Below are positions 16,018 through 24,466 of a stretch of DNA of 64,000 nucleotides, piece after piece. The stretch is from Trebonia sp963734665. Lineage in GTDB: Bacteria > Actinomycetota > Actinomycetes > Streptosporangiales > Streptosporangiaceae. The notes below the pieces were generated by a model, which was given only the letters and a program-made list of their open reading frames with translations, ran no database searches and was not told the origin of the DNA. The position numbers were made by a program, and so were the translations under genes. Location of the stretch: NCBI GenBank assembly GCA_963734665.1, contig CAVTIR010000001.1, positions 1-64,000 of the forward strand, given 5' to 3'. Positions within the stretch are counted from its first letter, which is position 1. Each line of letters opens with the position of its first letter.

Positions 16018-16512
16018 ATGCCTAGCGAGTCCAGCTTCGACATCGTGTCAAAGATCGACCGGCAGGAAGCCGACAACGCCCTTAACCAGGCTGGCAAGGA
16101 GATCAGCACCCGGTTCGACTTCCGTGGCGTCGGTGCCTCCATCCAGTGGTCGGGCGACGACGGCGTGGAGATTCGCGCCAACAGCGAGGAGCGTGCCAGC
16201 GCCGTCCTCGACGTGTTCAAGGAGAAGCTCGTCAAGCGCGGGGTCTCCCTCAAGCACCTCGATCCGGCGGACCCCAAGTTGTCCGGCAAGGAGTACCGCC
16301 TCGCGGTTGCCCTGAAGGAGGGCATCTCCCAGGACAACGCCAAGAAGGTGTCCAAGATCATCAGGGATGAGGGCCCCAAGGGCGTCAAGGCTCAGGTTCA
16401 GGGCGAGGAGCTGCGGGTCTCGTCGAAGAGCCGGGACGACCTGCAGTCCGTAATCAGCCTGCTTAAGTCCAAGGACTTCGACTTCGCGCTCCAGTTCATC
16501 AACTACCGGTAG
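16018..16512 (+). CDS. yajQ: YajQ family nucleotide-binding protein
   Basis: This 164-residue protein matches YajQ/DUF520 from end to end: SSFDIVSKIDRQEADNALNQAGKEISTRFDF at the N terminus and SKSRDDLQSVISLLKSKDFDFALQFINYR at the C terminus. Both ends are the hallmark of the family. YajQ has two RNP-like folds; homologues in Xanthomonas and Pseudomonas bind cyclic di-GMP, while others were reported to bind nucleotides or RNA. The role in actinomycetes is not settled. The gene is divergent from tRNA-Tyr and runs tail to tail with the HtpX-like gene, overlapping it by 10 bases. Confidence 0.95.
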   Translation: MPSESSFDIVSKIDRQEADNALNQAGKEISTRFDFRGVGASIQWSGDDGVEIRANSEERASAVLDVFKEKLVKRGVSLKHLDPADPKLSGKEYRLAVALKEGISQDNAKKVSKIIRDEGPKGVKAQVQGEELRVSSKSRDDLQSVISLLKSKDFDFALQFINYR

Positions 16513-17267
16513 CCCGACAGCGCCTCCATGCGCCGGACCCGCTCGCTTGTCGGCGGGTGGGTGCTCAGCATCCCGCCGACCCCGTCGGATGGGAACGGGT
16601 GGGCAATCATCAGGTGGCTGGCAGCGGCCAGCGTGCCGCGCGGCCGCAGCGGCTGTGCGGTGGCAGCGGTGTCGATCTTCCGCAGCGCACTGGCCAGGGC
16701 CATCGGGTCGCCCGTTAGCAGGGCGCCGTCGAGGTCCGCGTCGTACTCGCGGCCGGACGGGGTGGTGATGTGCAGCAGCACGGCGATCAGCGGGCAGGAC
16801 GCGACGAGCGAGGCAAGCCCTGCCAGCCACGAGGAGACCGCGACGTCCCGGCGGGTCACGTGCGCCAGCTCGTGGGCGAGCACAGCGCGCAGCTCCGCCA
16901 AAGACAGCAGCCGCAGCAGCCCATCCGTACAGCACACCGCCGCCGACCGGGCGCTGTACCCGACGGTGAGGATGTTCGGCTGCGCTGCGGGGGACACGAA
17001 CAGCCGCGGCACCGGCAGGTGCGCGGAAAAGGCGAGCTCCCTGACGAGCCGGTACAGGTCGGGGCGCTCCACCTCGCTGACAGGACGTGCGCGGAAGGCA
17101 GCAAGCACCGTGCGTTCTGAATGGAAATAGATGATCCAGCCGAGGGCGACGAGCAGCGCGCTGACGGCCGCGGCACCGACGAGCCCCAGCCAGAGCGAGG
17201 CGCACACCAGCAGCACCGCGCAGAGCGCGACGGCGAACAGCGCCGCGCGCAGTCCGTAGCAGCGCAT
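16503..17267 (-). CDS. M48 family metalloprotease, HtpX-like
   Basis: This 254-residue membrane protease has two N-terminal hydrophobic segments (about residues 8-45), the zinc-binding HELAH at about residues 132-136, a third-ligand candidate Glu in REYDADLDG, and the C-terminal STHPPTSERVRRMEAL typical of HtpX. It is probably a quality-control protease of the cytoplasmic membrane. I placed the start at ATG 17267, preceded by GGAGGGG with good spacing, instead of the longer frame to 17285. It is slightly shorter than E. coli HtpX (293 residues). Confidence 0.88.
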   Translation of the reverse strand: MRCYGLRAALFAVALCAVLLVCASLWLGLVGAAAVSALLVALGWIIYFHSERTVLAAFRARPVSEVERPDLYRLVRELAFSAHLPVPRLFVSPAAQPNILTVGYSARSAAVCCTDGLLRLLSLAELRAVLAHELAHVTRRDVAVSSWLAGLASLVASCPLIAVLLHITTPSGREYDADLDGALLTGDPMALASALRKIDTAATAQPLRPRGTLAAASHLMIAHPFPSDGVGGMLSTHPPTSERVRRMEALSGYR

Positions 17268-17285
17268 CGTGACCCCTCCCCACAT

Positions 17286-17603
17286 GACACTAGCGTCATC
17301 GTGCCCGAATGTCGTCAGGCTGACCAGGCGCCAGACAGTTCACCCCATCCAACGAGCCGCAGCTCTTGGAGGTTTCCGCATGTCATACGCCTTCTGACAG
17401 AGCAGGCGCGCCACATTGCTCTACACTTAAGTCGCCGACAGCAATATGAATGTTGCATAAGATGCAGCCGGGGTGAGGCTAATCACACGGGCAAGGGGTA
17501 CCCACGTCCGCGTAAACTTTACGCGTCCTACACTCATGCGCCCGGCCGTCGGGGTGGTGCAGAACATGGGCGTCGGCCTGGCGTGCGGAGGAGGCTTTGC
17601 GCT
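17286..17603 (+). promoter_or_regulatory. korA upstream region with 17-bp palindrome (17509-17525)
   Basis: The gene-free stretch before korA contains CGCGTAAA-C-TTTACGCG, a perfect palindrome around one central base, at 17509-17525. A TACACT hexamer follows at about 17529, which could be a -10 element, so a repressor bound to the palindrome would block it. Another TACACT lies near 17423. GGAGGAGG at about 17587-17594 is the korA ribosome binding site. Confidence 0.6.
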
Positions 17604-19466
17604 GTGACCAAACAGGTCCAGGAGCTTGACCACGTAGTCATCCGGTTTGCGGGAGACTCCGGTGACGGTATGCAGCTCACCGGTGACAGATTTACCCAGG
17701 AGACAGCGATCTTCGGGAATGACCTGTCCACTCTCCCCAACTTCCCCGCCGAGATCCGCGCCCCCGCGGGCACGCTGCCCGGCGTAAGCAGCTTCCAGCT
17801 GCACTTCGCAGACCACGACATCCTGACGCCAGGCGACGCGCCGGACGTGCTTGTCGCGATGAACCCGGCGGCACTCAAGGCCAACTTGAAGGACCTGCCG
17901 CTCGGCGCTGAGCTCATCCTCAACACCGACGAGTTCACGAAGCGCAACCTGACCAAGGTCGGCTACGAGAAGAACCCGCTGGAAGACGGCTCACTTGACG
18001 GCTACAAGCTGCACCCGGTGCCGCTGACGTCGCTGACCGTCAAGTCGCTCGAAGACCAGAGCATCAGCCGCAAGGACGCCGAGCGGGCGAAGAACATGTT
18101 CGCGCTCGGCCTGCTGTCCTGGCTCTACGGCCGCCCGGCTGAGGGCACGCTGAGCTTCCTCGAGGCCAAGTTCGGCAAGAAGCCGGAGATCTACAAGGCG
18201 AACGTAACCGCCTTCCAGGCCGGCTGGAACTACGGCGAGACCACCGAGGACTTCGCGGTCCGCTACGAGGTCAAGCCGGCCCCGATCGCCGCTGGCCGCT
18301 ACCGGAACATCACCGGCAACCTCGCTCTCGCCTATGGCCTGATCGCGGCGGGACAGCTGGCGCAGCTGCCGCTGTTCCTCGGCTCTTACCCGATCACCCC
18401 GGCCTCGGACATCCTGCACGAGCTCGCCAAGCACAAGAAGTTCGGCGTCCGCACGTTCCAGGCCGAGGACGAGATCAGCGCCGCCAGCGCCGCACTCGGC
18501 GCGGCGTTCGGCGGGTCGCTCGCGGTGACCACCACGTCCGGCCCCGGCATGCTGCTGAAGGCGGAGACCGTAAACCTCGCCGTCTCGGTGGAGCTCCCGC
18601 TGGTCGTCGTCGACGTGCAGCGTGCGGGCCCCTCGACCGGCATGCCCACCAAGACCGAGCAGACCGACCTGCTCATGGCCCTGTACGGGAGGAACGGCGA
18701 GTCGCCGGTGCCGGTGGTCGCGGCCGCGTCCCCGTCGGACTGCTTCTTCGCGGCGATCGAGGCCGCCCGGATCGCGGTCACCTACCGGACGCCGGTCATC
18801 CTGCTGTCCGATGGGTACCTGGGCAATGGCTCCGAGCCATGGCGGATTCCGGACATTTCCGACTTGCCAGACTTGTCGGCCGGGTTCGCGTTCGCCACTG
18901 CGGCGGACAAGCCCGCCGACGGGTCCGACTTCAAGCCGTTCACGCGCGACCCGCAGACCCTCGCCCGCCCGTGGGCGATCCCCGGCACGCCCGGCCTCGA
19001 GCACCGCATCGGCGGCATCGAGAAGGCCGACGGCTCTGGGAACATCTCCTACGACCCGGACAACCACGACCTGATGGTCCGCACCCGCGCAGCGAAGATC
19101 GAGGGCATCGCGAACTCGATTCCGCCGCTTGAGGTCGAGGACCCGTCCGGCGAGGCGAAGCTGCTCGTCCTCGGCTGGGGCTCGACCTACGGCTCGATCG
19201 GCGCCGCGGTCCGCCGCGCTCGCCGCACGGGCCACGAAGTCGCGCAGGCGCACCTGCGGCACATGAACCCGTTCCCCGCCAACCTCGGCGAGGTGCTGCG
19301 CCGGTACGACAAGGTTCTCGTCCCCGAGATCAACCTGGGGCAACTCGCGCTGCTGCTGCGCGGCAAGTACCTGGTCGACGTGATCTCCTACAACCGCGTG
19401 CGCGGCCTGCCGTTCCGTGCGGCCGAGCTCGAAGAGGCGATCGAGGAAGTGCTCTCCCATGAGTGA
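17604..19466 (+). CDS. korA: 2-oxoglutarate:ferredoxin oxidoreductase, alpha (fused gamma-alpha) subunit
   Basis: This 620-residue subunit of the KorAB enzyme oxidatively decarboxylates 2-oxoglutarate to succinyl-CoA with ferredoxin as acceptor. The N-terminal gamma-type domain begins VVIRFAGDSGDGMQLTGDRF and includes LPNFPAEIRAPAGTLPGVSSFQLHF. The alpha domain has GSYPITPASDILHEL, TFQAEDEISAASAALGAAFGGSLAVTTTSGPG and TGMPTKTEQTDLL, all standard for the family. The GTG start at 17604 has a strong GGAGGAGG site 10 bases upstream; the open frame extends farther but is not coding-like. korB overlaps the end by 8 bases. Confidence 0.96.
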   Translation: MTKQVQELDHVVIRFAGDSGDGMQLTGDRFTQETAIFGNDLSTLPNFPAEIRAPAGTLPGVSSFQLHFADHDILTPGDAPDVLVAMNPAALKANLKDLPLGAELILNTDEFTKRNLTKVGYEKNPLEDGSLDGYKLHPVPLTSLTVKSLEDQSISRKDAERAKNMFALGLLSWLYGRPAEGTLSFLEAKFGKKPEIYKANVTAFQAGWNYGETTEDFAVRYEVKPAPIAAGRYRNITGNLALAYGLIAAGQLAQLPLFLGSYPITPASDILHELAKHKKFGVRTFQAEDEISAASAALGAAFGGSLAVTTTSGPGMLLKAETVNLAVSVELPLVVVDVQRAGPSTGMPTKTEQTDLLMALYGRNGESPVPVVAAASPSDCFFAAIEAARIAVTYRTPVILLSDGYLGNGSEPWRIPDISDLPDLSAGFAFATAADKPADGSDFKPFTRDPQTLARPWAIPGTPGLEHRIGGIEKADGSGNISYDPDNHDLMVRTRAAKIEGIANSIPPLEVEDPSGEAKLLVLGWGSTYGSIGAAVRRARRTGHEVAQAHLRHMNPFPANLGEVLRRYDKVLVPEINLGQLALLLRGKYLVDVISYNRVRGLPFRAAELEEAIEEVLSHE

Positions 19467-20526
19467 AGACCTAGAGATTATCCCGAACGGAGGGCACCGA
19501 CTCCGTTCCCTCACCCTCGTCCCTCGTGAGGCCGGCCTGGCGACGAAGGACTTTAAGTCCGACCAGGAGGTCCGCTGGTGCCCGGGATGCGGTGACTACG
19601 CGATCCTCGCCGCCTTCCAGGCGTTCCTCCCCGAGCTTGAGGTGCCGAGGGAGAACGTAGTCGTGATCTCCGGCATCGGCTGCTCCTCCCGGCTGCCGTA
19701 CTACGTGTCGTCCTACGGCATGCACTCGATCCACGGCCGGGCGCCCGCGATCGCCTCGGGCCTGGCCTCCTCCCGGCAGGACCTGTCGGTCTGGGTGATC
19801 ACCGGGGACGGCGACGCGCTGTCCATCGGCGGCAACCACCTGATCCACGCGCTGCGCCGGAACGTGAACATCAAGATCATGCTGTTCAACAACCGGATCT
19901 ACGGGCTGACCAAGGGCCAGTACTCGCCGACCTCGGAGCAGGGCAAGGTCACCAAGTCGACCCCGTACGGGTCGCTTGACCACCCGTTCAACCCGTTGTC
20001 GCTGGCGCTCGGCGCGGAGGCGTCGTTCGTGGCCAGGTCGGTGGACTCCGACCGTAAGCACCTCCAGTCGGTGATGCGGGCGGCGGCCGACCACAAGGGC
20101 TCGGCGTTCATCGAGATCTTCCAGAACTGCCCGATCTTCAATGACGACGCGTTCGCCCCGGTCAAGGAGCAGAACGCGCCCGGACTCATCCGCCTGGTGC
20201 ACGGCGAGCAGGTCCGCTTCGGCCCCGACAGGTCGATGGGCCTCACCTACGGCCCGTACGGCTCGATCGAGGCCGTCGCGGCCGCGTCAGTGCCAGAGTC
20301 GGAGCTGATCGTCCACGACGCGACCCTGAGCGACCCGTCGTACGCGTTCGCCCTGTCCCGCCTGGACGGCTACGACTTCAAGCACACGCCCATCGGCGTG
20401 TTCCGCTCGGTCGAGCGCCCGTCCTACGACGACGCGATGGCCGCCCAGATCGACACCGCCCGCGCAAGCGGCGCGGGCGACCTGGCGAAGCTCCTCGCGG
20501 GCAACGACACCTGGGAAGTCTCCTAG
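19459..20526 (+). CDS. korB: 2-oxoglutarate:ferredoxin oxidoreductase, beta subunit
   Basis: This 355-residue thiamine-diphosphate and [4Fe-4S] subunit of KorAB shows WCPGCGDYAIL near residue 38, SGIGCSSRLPYYV, the ThDP motif GDGDALSIGGNHLIHALRRN...NNRIYGLTKGQ, and FIEIFQNCPIFND with a further cluster Cys. The start ATG 19459 lies inside the last codons of korA, so the two are co-translated. In aerobic actinomycetes KorAB can replace or supplement the 2-oxoglutarate dehydrogenase complex. A strong terminator follows the stop. Confidence 0.96.
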   Translation: MSEDLEIIPNGGHRLRSLTLVPREAGLATKDFKSDQEVRWCPGCGDYAILAAFQAFLPELEVPRENVVVISGIGCSSRLPYYVSSYGMHSIHGRAPAIASGLASSRQDLSVWVITGDGDALSIGGNHLIHALRRNVNIKIMLFNNRIYGLTKGQYSPTSEQGKVTKSTPYGSLDHPFNPLSLALGAEASFVARSVDSDRKHLQSVMRAAADHKGSAFIEIFQNCPIFNDDAFAPVKEQNAPGLIRLVHGEQVRFGPDRSMGLTYGPYGSIEAVAAASVPESELIVHDATLSDPSYAFALSRLDGYDFKHTPIGVFRSVERPSYDDAMAAQIDTARASGAGDLAKLLAGNDTWEVS

Positions 20527-20548
20527 AAACCGCCACCCGCTAACAAGA

Positions 20549-20589
20549 GAGAAGCGCCAGCCACTCATCGCGAGCGGCTGGCGCTTCTC
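20549..20589 (+). terminator. Terminator after korB
   Basis: GAGAAGCGCCAGCC (20549-20562) pairs perfectly with 20576-20589 around a 13-base loop, 23 bases after the korB stop. There is only a weak T-run, which is normal in high-GC genomes. Confidence 0.85.
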
Positions 20590-20689
20590 ATTGCCGGGCC
20601 TGCCGGTTTCAGGCGGGTAGCGGGAGCGATGGATCGTGCTAGATCCTCCGTCAATCTCCGTAGCCGATGCCCACCCCTACGACGCCGCC

Positions 20690-20890
20690 GATCATCCCGC
20701 GATCGCCAACCACTTACCGAGGCTGTTGGCGAGGCTGGACGCGCTGGACAGGGAGCCCGTCATCTCGCTGGCCAGGTCGCTCGATGTGGTGACGGTCGTC
20801 GTCGGCATAGTCACGGCGATCTCGCTGGACACCGCGGCGACGTCGCTCGCGCTGTCAGCCGACACGTAGATCGTGTTGCCCTAGCCCGGC
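20690..20890 (-). pseudogene. Remnant of an ABC transporter permease (MacB/FtsX type)
   Basis: In the minus-strand frame, GNTIYVSADSASDVAAVSSE continues with IAVTMPTTTVTTSSDLASEM and SSASSLANSLGKWLAIAG and then stops. This resembles the periplasmic domain and following helix start of MacB-like permeases. There is no start codon and no membrane domains remain. A stop (GCTAG) lies just upstream, and the next gene upstream on this strand is a lipoprotein. It is a short decayed fragment, possibly the last trace of an exporter once controlled by the adjacent two-component system. Confidence 0.5.
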
Positions 20891-20904
20891 ATGTCTGAGG
20901 CCGG

Positions 20905-21297
20905 TCAGCCCGCTGATCCGCTGTTCGAGCCGCCGGATCCGCGGCAGGCCTCCATTGCCTGCTTGAATGAACTTGAGGCCGATCCGGTCGGCCGCGCCTG
21001 CGGGGTCGCGCCGCTGCTGCCGCCGGCGCCGCCACCGCCGGCTCCCTGCGTCGCGGTCACGCCGTGCTCCTCAAGGCACTTTTGGAGGCTGGACGACAGC
21101 GACGTACCAGAACTGGACTTACCAGAACTGGACGCGCCAGAACTGGACTTGCCAGAACTTGAGCCAGTGCCCGCCGAACTGCCACCGCCGCAGCCGGCCA
21201 CGCCGATAACCGCGGCCAGTGCGACCGCACCGAAGATGGTCGGCCGGATGGCCCGTCGGCCATGCTTGCTGCCCGGTAGGTCGAAGAGGCTGATCAA
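20905..21297 (-). CDS. Small Ser/Gly-rich lipoprotein
   Basis: This is a roughly 130-residue secreted lipoprotein. A basic start (KHGRRAIRP) is followed by a hydrophobic segment and the lipobox VAGC, so lipidation is expected at the Cys. A linker of repeated GKSSSG/ASSSG units comes next, encoded by four 15-bp repeats at about 21110-21172. The C-terminal part has two Cys (LQKCLEEHGV, MEACRGSGGS) that could form a disulfide. TTG 21297 is my preferred start because GGGAGGGAA lies 6 bases before it; a longer frame reaches 21453. Its function is unknown. It lies downstream of the two-component genes on the same strand. Confidence 0.65.
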   Translation of the reverse strand: MISLFDLPGSKHGRRAIRPTIFGAVALAAVIGVAGCGGGSSAGTGSSSGKSSSGASSSGKSSSGTSLSSSLQKCLEEHGVTATQGAGGGGAGGSSGATPQARPTGSASSSFKQAMEACRGSGGSNSGSAG

Positions 21298-21528
21298 GCG
21301 CTTCCCTCCCTGAGACTTGCCTCCGGCGACGCGTACCGCGATCGCCGCGACGGGACCCGCTGTCCCGTTACCTGCAGTCAAGGGGACGTGTCTTGTGATC
21401 TCGTTGTGGCTGCCTCGTGGGTTCGTCAGCGGCCGGGAGTGCCGCATCGACATCAGGTGGTCAACGATTCAGGCAACCGCAGGGGGCTTCCTGGTCGACG
21501 ACGGCGGGAGGTGCCCCCGCGTCTCCGG

Positions 21529-23055
21529 TCAGCCTTCGACGACGGCCAGCGGTAGTCGAACGGAGAAGGTGGCGCCCCGGCCCGGTGCCGTGTCCACGCG
21601 GATCTGCCCGCCGTGCGCGGCCGTCAGCGATGCCGCGATCGCCAGTCCGAGCCCGGCGCCGCCACGGGCCCGCCCCCGGTTATCATCGGTGCGATAGAAG
21701 CGCTCGAACACCCGCGCCGCCTGGTCTTGTGTCAGGCCGGGCCCGGTGTCGGCGACAGACAGCTCACCGCTCCCCGACGCGCTCGTCACGGTAACCATCA
21801 CCGGTGACCCGTCGGGGGTGTGTTTGGCGGCGTTGCTCAGCAGGTTGTCGATGACTTGCCGCAACCGCTCGTCATCGGCGAGGACGATGACCGGCTCTGC
21901 GGCCACCAGCGTCACCCGCCGGTCCGGGTGCACCACACGGGCGGCCTGCACGGCTTCGGCGGCGATGCTCGCCAGGTCCGCGGGCCTGAGCTCAAGCGGC
22001 CGTCCGGCGTCGAGCCTGGCCAGCAGGAGCAGGTCTTCGACGAGCCGCCCCATCCGCCCGGATTCGCGGGCAATCAGTGCCATCAGGCGCAGCAGTTCCT
22101 CCTGGCTCGCCGCCGTGCCCTGCTGCAGGCCGTATTCCGCGAGTCCCTGGACCGATGTCAGTGGGGTGCGCAACTCGTGGCTCGCATCCGCGACGAACTC
22201 CCGCATGCGCTCCTCGGAGCGGATGGCGCGTGCCTCCCCGTGGGCGCGCGCCTGGTAGGCGGCCTCGATGATGGAAAGCATCGTGTCAAGCGCGACCGCG
22301 AGCCGGCCCACCTCAGTGTTCCCCGTCGGGTGATCGATGCGCCGGGAGAGATCCCCGCGCGCGATCGCGGCGGCGGTCGACTCGATCCGTGCCAGCGGCG
22401 CGAAGCTGGCACGGACCAGCGGCAGGCCGACCAGCGCGAGCAGCACGATCGCGATCCCGCCGGCGATCGCGTCGGCGACCTCAAGCCTGCTGACGGTGCT
22501 GTTGAGGTTGTCGAGGCTATAGGCGGTGATCAGGTGCTGCCCGCCACTGAGCGGCTGGACGAGCACGCGCCAGGACTCGCTGGACGAGTGGGCGGCCGTG
22601 GTGGTGAACGCCGTGCCGGTGTCGCGCAGCTGGGCGGCGCTGAGGACCGGCCCGTCGGCACCAAGCTGCGACCCGCCGGCTACCTGCACATTGCCGTCCG
22701 CGCTGACCACCTCGACGAGGAACTGTGTGGGCAGTGTCTGCTGTGCGCCTTGTGCCAAAGGCGCGTCCGGGTTCGACATGATCCGGCTGGCGACCGAGGC
22801 GAAGCTGCGCAGCTGGATGTCGGACCGGTTAAGCAAGTAGCTGCGCAGCAGCGTCACGCCGAGGAACCCTGTCACCAGGGACGTCAGCACCACGAGGAGC
22901 GCCGCGGCGGCCATCACGCGGGTGCGGAGCGAGGCCGCCCGCAGCGCAGTGCTCAGCCGACGAACGGTGCGCGGCTGGCGGGCAGGGTCCAGCTGGCGGG
23001 CAGGGTCCAGCTGGCGGGCGTGGTGCGGCCGACGGGCCCTACGCGACCGGGTCAC
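21529..23055 (-). CDS. Two-component sensor histidine kinase (HAMP)
   Basis: This 508-residue membrane kinase has transmembrane segments at about residues 47-70 and 193-215 bracketing an extracytoplasmic sensor of about 120 residues, then a HAMP linker. HisKA carries the phospho-acceptor His in HELRTPLTSVQGL (about residue 294). HATPase_c has N box NLLSNAAKH, G1 DTGPGLTQDQAARVFERFYR and G2 GGAGLGLAIAAS. The N terminus contains a short LDPARQ repeat. The start overlaps the response regulator by ATGA. The signal sensed cannot be told from sequence; architecture is close to MtrB/CutS-type actinobacterial kinases. Confidence 0.92.
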   Translation of the reverse strand: MTRSRRARRPHHARQLDPARQLDPARQPRTVRRLSTALRAASLRTRVMAAAALLVVLTSLVTGFLGVTLLRSYLLNRSDIQLRSFASVASRIMSNPDAPLAQGAQQTLPTQFLVEVVSADGNVQVAGGSQLGADGPVLSAAQLRDTGTAFTTTAAHSSSESWRVLVQPLSGGQHLITAYSLDNLNSTVSRLEVADAIAGGIAIVLLALVGLPLVRASFAPLARIESTAAAIARGDLSRRIDHPTGNTEVGRLAVALDTMLSIIEAAYQARAHGEARAIRSEERMREFVADASHELRTPLTSVQGLAEYGLQQGTAASQEELLRLMALIARESGRMGRLVEDLLLLARLDAGRPLELRPADLASIAAEAVQAARVVHPDRRVTLVAAEPVIVLADDERLRQVIDNLLSNAAKHTPDGSPVMVTVTSASGSGELSVADTGPGLTQDQAARVFERFYRTDDNRGRARGGAGLGLAIAASLTAAHGGQIRVDTAPGRGATFSVRLPLAVVEG

Positions 23056-23756
23056 GGCGGTGGGATCCGCAGCACATACCCCACCCCCCGGACGGTGTGG
23101 ATGAGCCGCGTTTCCTCCTGGTCGACCTTACGTCGCAGGTAGCTGATGCACGGTTCAACCACGTTGCCCTCGCCGCTCGGGTTGTACTCCCACACGTGGT
23201 CGAGGATCTGGCTCTTGCTGACCACGCGCCCCGCGTTGACCATGAGAAACCGGAGCAGGCGGTACTCAGTCGGCGTCAATGCGATGATCTCCCCGCCCCG
23301 CCTGACCTCGTGCATGTTCTCATCAAGCTCAAGGTCGGCGACCTGGAGCCGGGAGCCAACGCTCGGCTGGGTGCGCTTCAGCACCGCGCGGATGCGGGCG
23401 AGGACCTCGTCCAGGCTAAAGGGCTTGGTGACATAGTCGTCGGCGCCGATCTCGAACCCGGCAAGCCGGTCCTGGACCTCGTCGCGCGCGGTCAGGAAGA
23501 TGACCGGGATCTCAGGGCCGCCGGCCGAGCGCATGCGGCGTGCGACCTCGAACCCGTCTCCGTCCGGCATCATCACGTCGAGCAGTACGAGGTCCGGGCG
23601 GGCCGACACGCTGGCGCGCAGAGCCTCGGCACCACTCCCAGCGCTCATCACCTCGTACCCGGCGAACCGCAGAGACCCGCACAGCAGCTCCCTGATGGTG
23701 TCCTCGTCCTCGACCACGAGCAGCCGCGGCGCAGGCGTCTCTTTCCAAGTCCGCAT
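23052..23756 (-). CDS. OmpR-family response regulator
   Basis: This 234-residue regulator has a receiver domain with acidic pocket E16/D17, phospho-acceptor D60 (LVLLDVMMPDGDGFEV), Thr89 and Lys111 (VTKPFS). A winged-helix DNA-binding domain follows (ALTPTEYRLLRFLMVNAGRVVSKSQILDHVW, ending VRGVGYVLR). It forms an operon with the downstream kinase (ATGA overlap). Likely targets are the neighbouring lipoprotein and the lost ABC exporter, judged only by proximity. Confidence 0.95.
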   Translation of the reverse strand: MRTWKETPAPRLLVVEDEDTIRELLCGSLRFAGYEVMSAGSGAEALRASVSARPDLVLLDVMMPDGDGFEVARRMRSAGGPEIPVIFLTARDEVQDRLAGFEIGADDYVTKPFSLDEVLARIRAVLKRTQPSVGSRLQVADLELDENMHEVRRGGEIIALTPTEYRLLRFLMVNAGRVVSKSQILDHVWEYNPSGEGNVVEPCISYLRRKVDQEETRLIHTVRGVGYVLRIPPP

Positions 23757-23933
23757 ATCCAGCTAGCCTGCTTGCCGAACCTTGCGGTGAGCTGACCAGC
23801 ACCTGCACGCGTGCTCCCGATCCGCTCCGCGCACAGTGTTGCCCGAAAACACGGTGTTGCCCGACCTGATGGGGACCGCGCTCCCTCAGGGGCATTTCCG
23901 TGGCACCTTCGTGTGACACTCCCCTGGCACGAG

Positions 23934-23966
23934 GACGCCCCGCCGGTCCGGGACCGGCGGGGCGTC
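23934..23966 (-). terminator. Long GC palindrome after the GNAT gene
   Basis: GACGCCCCGCCGGTCC (23934-23949) and its perfect complement (23951-23966) are separated by one base. On the minus strand the hairpin begins 6 bases after the acetyltransferase stop and probably terminates that operon. A symmetrical structure could also act on plus-strand transcripts. Confidence 0.75.
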
Positions 23967-23971
23967 ACGAG

Positions 23972-24466
23972 TTAGCACGCTAGCGGTCGGCCTACCGGTC
24001 CGGCCGGCCCATCTCCGGTAACGCGGTAGAAGACCTTCGACGCCAGCGGCTTCGCCCCGAGCGCCTCATAGAACGCCTGCGCGCCCTGGTTCGACGTGTC
24101 GGTTGTCCATTCCACCCGAGACAGCCCCCGCCGGGCCGCCACGGCCCCCAAGCCGTCCATCAGCATCCGGCCGGCCCCGGCCCGCCGGTACGCGACGGCC
24201 ACGTAGAGCTCTTTGAGGTACAGCGACGCCGACAGCCCGGCCGCAGGCCACAGGAACGAGTACGCCGCGAACCCGGCCAGAGCCGGGCTGTCCCATGCGA
24301 GCAACGCGTAAGCGAGCGGCGGCACGCCGAACAGCATGTCCCGGACGACTGCTGCCCGCTCTTCCGGGGTTCCCTCCAGCACGTCCCCGTAGTAGGCGTC
24401 CAGTTCGGCGCACAGCGCTGCGACCTTGTCCTCGTCGCCCGGCGCGGCGTCGGCAAGCGTGATCAC
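23972..24466 (-). CDS. GNAT family N-acetyltransferase
   Basis: This 164-residue acetyl-CoA-dependent acetyltransferase carries motif A in LKELYVAVAYRRAGAGRMLMDGLGAVA, with the R-x-x-x-x-G acetyl-CoA loop, and motif B-like NQGAQAFYEALGAKP near the C terminus. The substrate is unknown. The start overlaps the stop of the XRE/TPR gene (ATGA), so it is co-translated with that regulator and may be controlled by it. Confidence 0.88.
   Translation of the reverse strand: MITLADAAPGDEDKVAALCAELDAYYGDVLEGTPEERAAVVRDMLFGVPPLAYALLAWDSPALAGFAAYSFLWPAAGLSASLYLKELYVAVAYRRAGAGRMLMDGLGAVAARRGLSRVEWTTDTSNQGAQAFYEALGAKPLASKVFYRVTGDGPAGPVGRPLAC

Noticed and set aside
17121..17603. N-terminal extension of korA to 17121
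   Set aside because: It overlaps the HtpX gene antisense, lacks KorA-like sequence, and the GTG at 17604 has the only strong ribosome site.
23934..23966. 33-bp palindrome considered as a transposon end or operator
   Set aside because: Its position 6 bases after a stop codon and GC-rich stem fit a terminator better; no second copy is seen in the window.
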